Positions 59,418 to 64,000 of a stretch of 64,000 bases of DNA are shown here, in pieces (within the stretch, counting starts at the first letter, position 1; each line of letters opens with the position of its first letter). Location: the NCBI GenBank assembly GCA_022385805.1, contig MU277670.1, forward strand, positions 1,087,102 through 1,151,101, written 5' to 3'. This stretch comes from Pilatotrama ljubarskyi (Eukaryota > Basidiomycota > Agaricomycetes > Polyporales > Polyporaceae). A model generated the notes under the pieces. That model did not search any database, had not been told where the DNA came from, and worked only from the letters and a program-made list of their open reading frames with translations. Made by a program: the position numbers and the translations under genes.

Positions 59418-60988
59418 TCATTGCGCCTTCGCGAATCCGTCCACAATGCCATAGTAAGCTGGCTTCTTCTGCAGGTTCTAATCGCGGGACAGATGTTAGA
59501 GAGCGCATCCAAAGCCATGCTAGGAGGTGCATATAAGCACTTACTTCGTCCCATGGGGAAGCATCGCCTTCGCCCGGAAAGGTCCCTGGTATCCATGAGT
59601 ACTACGCATTCGGCCAAGTGAGTTCTCCAATCGTTCCCCGAACGACTCGGAGCTAACTGCAATATTGCTCACCTTGTCGGTGAAGTCCCAGACGGTAACA
59701 CCTACACAACCCTTCACTTCCGCGCACGCAGCGATGATCGTCTCGTAATCCTTCCTCTGCTGCTTGATTCCCGCCTCGTCCGGGGGCAGCGTGGAGAACC
59801 TGACATCGAGCTCCGTGATGGCCACCTCGACACCGAGGGCGACGAACTCCTCAAGGTTTCTGCGGATGTCGGTGGGCACTTCACCTACGGCTTCGTGTGC
59901 TTGGATTCCGACACCGTCCAGGGGCACTCCGGCACGTTTCAGGTCTCTGACGAGTTTCTTCATTGAGGTCGCCTTCGGCCCTTTAAGTCGCCATCATCAG
60001 AGATCCAAAGGAGATTCGGTAAGTCAACCAGGACGCACCGGTGCCCGTGATGTTGTACTCATTGATATACAGCTTCGTGCGTGGGTCCGCCGCTCGGGCC
60101 GCGCGCAAGGCCAGCGGGATGTAGGTCGCATCCAGGGTCTTGTACCAGAGGGTTTCGCGCCACGTTCCATCGTCGTTAAATGGCTCTGTGACATCGCAGC
60201 ATAAGTGTTAGATAGAGCGACGCCGAGATCCTGTAGATGAGATTGAACGTCGTACCGTTGATGACATCCCAGCTGTCTAGAGCGAAAAGAGGGTAGCGAT
60301 CAGCTGCTCTTCACTTATCGCGGGCAGCATGTGTGCTCACATCTGCTCGTTGGGAAGGTTGAACATCAGGATCTTATAGGTTACTACTAAGCGCTTACAT
60401 TTTTCCTCTCCAGCGATGAACGATGTTGAAACAGTGCTCTTGCACGACTTCCGTGAGCTCTGACGCGGTCCACGTCGTGTCGGTGACCCAGTCAGGAAGG
60501 CTGTTGTACCAAACACAGTTGTGGCCTGCATTGCTGCCCATCAGCGCTGCGCTGATAGGTAGGAAGATGTCGAGGGGACGAACCTCGCAGAATCTTCCCG
60601 CTGCTCTTAGCGAACTGCACAGTCTCGTCGCCTTGTGCGAACGTGTACACGCCCCTTTCCGGCTCAGTTTCCACCTCGTAGAGGCTCTTAAGAGACGAGT
60701 GGCGTGCAGGAGGTATGTAGGGCTTACCCATTTCATGGCCTTCCTAGGAGTGATCTGTCCAAACATATGGATATCGTCCAGGATGTCGAGATAAGCTGTG
60801 TCATTCCACTCCACGTTGTCCGTCGCAGTGCCAAAGTATAGCTTGCCAGCTGCACTAGCCTCGTCGTTAGGCCCTGATCGCGTGGTTGATGATACCCCTC
60901 TTCCCTCCTTAACGTCAATATTCGGTAAGGCAGACGCAAAGGTGAGCAGAGAAGCGATGATGATGGGTAGATTAGGGAGGGTGGGCAT
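59418..60988 (-). CDS. secreted GH10 endo-beta-1,4-xylanase
   Basis: About eight exons. A signal peptide (MPTLPNLPIIIASLLTFASA) is followed by a short linker and the GH10 barrel: GKLYFGTATDNVEWNDTAYL, ITPRKAMKW, ETEPERGVYTFAQGDETVQF, NCVWYNSLPDWVTDTTW, then WDVIN with its Glu completed across an intron to give WDVINEPFNDDGTWRETLW. Next are KLYINEYNITGTGPKATSMK, LDGVGIQAHEAVGEVPT, and the nucleophile Glu in VAITELDVRFSTLPPDEAG, then [20 protein letters not shown] and a short last exon ending VDGFAKAQ. Both catalytic glutamates are present. No cellulose-binding module is seen at either end. The enzyme cuts xylan backbones outside the cell during wood decay; secreted and probably substrate-induced. 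Confidence 0.94.
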
Positions 60989-62345
60989 GATCTTGATGGG
61001 GGCTGGGTACCGTCGGCAGGAAGCATAGGACCATTACCACTTATGAGCAGTGGGGTCATGGTGCTGTGACCTCATGAGGAGATGGGCATCACCTCGCGGT
61101 ATGCTGAATGGTTCGGAGCATTGGCAGAGGGCGACGACAATGGTTCCGAGCGTGGACTCGTGAGCCACATGATGTCTGCAGTATCAGTCACAGGGCTCGC
61201 GATCGAAGTCTAAAGGCGAGGGAGACTCAGGTTTACATCCCACTGCATGCCCGCATTCAAGACGAACAGGTGACGAAAATCATGACCGCGACGGACCGAG
61301 CAGAGCCTGGAGGCTGAGAGCGACCAGGATTTCTTCAGCGGCGGTCCGATTGCGGAGCTGAGTCGGCGGACCAGAGGACTAAAGCCCAGCATTTATTTGT
61401 AGACATCTCGGGCATTTGCCCTCGAGACGTTCGCGGAATTAGGGAGAGAGGCCAACTGACTGAGATAATTTAGATGGGATGGACGGCGAAAGTTCTTGAA
61501 AGTGTGGGTGCATATGTATCGTCCACGAGACGTGGTTTAGGCGCCGACGCGCGCTTGCTTCTCAACCACCACCACCTCCTGATGTCAGCGGCATGTTGCA
61601 GAGCTTGCTATGCTCCAGGTACATTATGGCCGTGTTTTGAGGAGTATATTGGCTGAAATGGCAGCAGAATTTGGTCAGAGCACTATGCCACGCTGTCCGG
61701 GATTCCTGACCTTCGTGTCATGTCGACACCGCTTACCTTGATGTTGCGGACGTCCGTTAGTGTGAATCTCGAAAACCCTGCCAAGTTAACTTATGCCAGC
61801 ATACAATGCGACCCGAATATACGACGCGACCCGTTCTTGACTACGAGAGAAGTGGTATATACGGAGAAGCGTTCTGCGTAATTGGGTGCGCATTGGCCTC
61901 GAGGCCCTTCTCCACTCGGAGGAAGACTTACCAGTCGTTTACTGCGCCCTTACCCCAACTGCGGTGCACAATCATCGAGGTATGTGGTACAACGTGCCTC
62001 AACTGACGGGACTGATACCCAAGTACTCGGCAAGACTCGGAGTTTCTTATAACGGCCACGAGTGATGTTCTCGAATGGAGCTGCATAGACTGGGCGAGGG
62101 TTTTGGAGATGCCGTTGAAGAAGTAGAGTATATACGGAACTGTAAGCGCTTTGCTGGCGCATGCGATAGTAGACAGGGTTCGATGGTGTGCCTCCAGATA
62201 GGGCACGAGGTAGATGTTGTCGATATGAAGCTCGAGACCGTCTCCTGGTCTCGTCTTCTTGTCCTCAACCTTATACCTCCCCCTACCTCGAGTTCCTGCA
62301 AGTCCTGCCTCCTACCATCACCGTCCCCCGTCTCCTCCAACTGTC
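60989..62345. other. intergenic, no gene recognised
   Basis: 1.36 kb between the divergent xylanase and NFX1-type genes. It should contain both promoters. No gene, tRNA or repeat was recognised; a CCACCACCACCTCCTG stretch near 61565 also occurs near 10990 and is a short low-complexity match. Confidence 0.45.
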
Positions 62346-64000
62346 ATGTCTCAACCCAGGCCCCCTTGCAGGGCCCACAGCGCCGGGCGAGGCTGTCGTT
62401 TCGGCGAACGCTGCAGGTTATCCCATGACCGGGGCGCCTCTGCGCCATCGCGAGGCTCGCCGTCGCCAACCCCGTCACCCTCCAGGAGTCGTTTACAGAC
62501 TCCTGCTCCTCCGAGCCCCAACAACACCCCGAACAGAGTCCTGAGCGGTGTTCCACGCAACGTTTGCCAATTCTTCTGGTCTACGGGGATATGCGCAAGG
62601 AGCTTCGAGTGTTCCTTCCGCCACGTCAAAGCGGCTGCTGCTACCCCCGCCGTCTCTCACCCAACAGAAGTCGACGCATCTCAGCCGGCCCAAGAGGAAG
62701 ACGTCGACTTCTTCTCGACCGAAGGACTTTCCATCAGTATTGGGTCCGCTCGGGAGGATCGTCACAACCTCAACCCGAGCGAGGTCCACAATCACCTCAA
62801 GGACTTTGTTCACGACAAGTACCGCTTTGACAGTGCCAGCCGGATTCAGGGATTCGTGAGGATCTTGGCGAGCGTGAACGATGGCAATAAGACCTGGGTA
62901 CGTCCTTCCAATGGATGACGCGTCAGCATATTCTGACTACGCCTCATCTACTCGTAGAATACTGCGAATGCCCAGGTCTGTGGTTCCTCTCGATAAGACA
63001 GCCATGGCTCTGATAGAACACGGTTGCAGGAACTCCTCGAAGTCATTGTCAAGGTGAGTGCCCAGATTCGCAGTCACCGGAGGGTTTTTGTCGACCGTAT
63101 GCAGGGAAATGCTCTTCTGCGCATCGGGGACATTCTTCGCTTTGAACCCGTCAGGGCTTCTATCGGCGCCAACACTGGTGCATTATCCTTCCAGCGCGGG
63201 TATTTGCCCGTTTTCCAGGTGCGTCCGGCTCTGGTGATCGACCAGCATCGTATGCTAATCGCTTCGCAGTTCTTCGCGTCCGACCTTGTGCTGAAGAGCA
63301 CCCTCCACAAGAACATCAAGTAACTTTTTGACCGCTTTTTCTCGGGGAAACGAAGGTCTGACTTCTCTGCAGCCATTTGTACTCGATCATCAAGTACAAT
63401 CATGACTCAGTATTTACCATTCTGAGAAGCTGCCTTGCGGAGATGATGTCAGCGAGGTCGTGGCTCGATAAGACCGTCAACCTCCCGCCTTCCCTGCAGA
63501 CTAATCTCGACGGAGCCCGGGTCTTCCGAACTCTCTCGGTCGTCTTCTTGCAGTATGTGTATCGCTTATGGACCAATTTGACTGCAACTTCACTAAACCC
63601 GTTGATAACACTGGCAGGTACTTCAACAGGTACAAGGACGCTGCACGCAGTCACTCCGGCGTAGCTAGCTTCATCCAGGAGTTCGCAGACTGGTTCGACA
63701 CTTGGGCCAAAGATGTATGCGGACCCAACCCGCGCTTCACAGACGCAATCGTGCACGCGCCAGCAAAGAATCGCGAGCTCAGCATCGCTCACATTCGCGA
63801 GGACGTCCAGCGTCTTCAGGAGATCGTACAGCGAGAGTCTGGCGTTGTCCAGCGCCTACTCTCTGGGCCGCCCAAGTCGTCCTTGACGGCAGCGCAGCGA
63901 AGCCAGGCTATTGCTGGCCAACTCGCCCAGACATACGACCCTCCCGGTGCTCTTCGTGCTACCGGCCCTCGTCACGACAATGACTTCTCCGGCATCGGAC
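62346..64000 (+). CDS. NFX1-type zinc-finger protein (ZNFX1-like), N-terminal part, cut by window edge
   Basis: The ATG at 62346 opens MSQPRPPCRAHSAGRG. Two CCCH fingers follow with spacing C-x8-C-x5-C-x3-H: CRAHSAGRGCRFGERCRLSH and, about 55 residues later, CQFFWSTGICARSFECSFRH. Exons recognised: 62346-62897, a micro-exon 62958-62975, 63030-63053, one starting 63105, and more to the window end. The conserved pre-helicase region reads FRFD-like DKYRFDSASRIQGFVRILAS, GNALLRIGDILRFEPVRAS, GALSFQRGYLPVFQ, FFASDLVLKSTLHKNI, HLYSIIKYNHDSVF. This is the armadillo-like region that precedes the SF1 helicase and NF-X1 fingers in fungal homologues; those domains lie beyond the window. Related proteins act in small-RNA silencing and RNA surveillance; here that is inference. 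Confidence 0.85.

Noticed and set aside
59199..59621. A plus-strand 140-codon frame over the 3' end of the xylanase
   Set aside because: It is antisense to the last xylanase exons, which match GH10 closely.

Overview
The window is nuclear DNA of a basidiomycete fungus. It is GC-rich, its genes are split by many 50-65 base GT-AG introns, and its gene content fits a wood- or litter-decaying Agaricomycete, probably a polypore-like white-rot fungus: a DUF6533 seven-helix membrane protein, a secreted sedolisin, a secreted GH10 xylanase, an F-box protein of the expanded mushroom type, a short homeodomain protein and an NFX1-type zinc-finger protein. Nothing prokaryotic, viral or organellar was seen. 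The species call is inference.

Layout. 1-459 (-): N-terminus of an alpha/beta hydrolase running off the left edge. 734-3863 (+): large low-complexity coiled-coil protein. 4809-5192 (+): short homeodomain protein. 5493-6626 (+): RRP7, rRNA processing. 7731-9611 (+): DUF6533 membrane protein. 9946-10740 (-): WBP2-like GRAM protein. 12148-14638 (+): sedolisin protease in 12 exons. 15946-19308 (+): long coiled-coil protein conserved in basidiomycetes. 21661-28997: a transposon nest holding two copies of a TIR-element end, a 215-bp inverted repeat against a 10-N assembly gap, a dead Ty1/copia element with its 3' LTR, and an SDR gene cut by them. 30614-32730 (+): CLN3/Btn1. 32855-34285 (-): membrane-anchored coiled-coil protein. 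34.3-53.4 kb: almost gene-free except one conserved unknown gene at 41016-42231 (-); it holds a tandem duplication and a pogo/mariner-type MITE. 53394-55411 (-): F-box protein. 56028-57924 (+): NMD3, 60S export. 58032-58964 (-): intact SDR. 59418-60988 (-): GH10 xylanase. 62346-64000 (+): NFX1-type zinc-finger protein running off the right edge.

How the genes relate. There are no operons. Two genes serve ribosome biogenesis (RRP7 in the small subunit, NMD3 in 60S export). Two encode secreted degradative enzymes (sedolisin, xylanase). CLN3 belongs to the vacuole/lysosome. The most informative region is the transposon nest: the order of insertions can be read from the junctions, the copia reading frame is broken by stops but not by frameshifts, and the divergence between repeat copies is almost entirely transitions, which suggests RIP-like or methylation-driven C-to-T decay. 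I found no clearly new multi-gene system. The best leads are the nested insertion, the large palindrome beside the gap, the MITE, and several conserved but unnamed basidiomycete proteins. Exon borders were inferred by eye from reading frame, splice sites and family resemblance; where codon arithmetic was checked this is stated.
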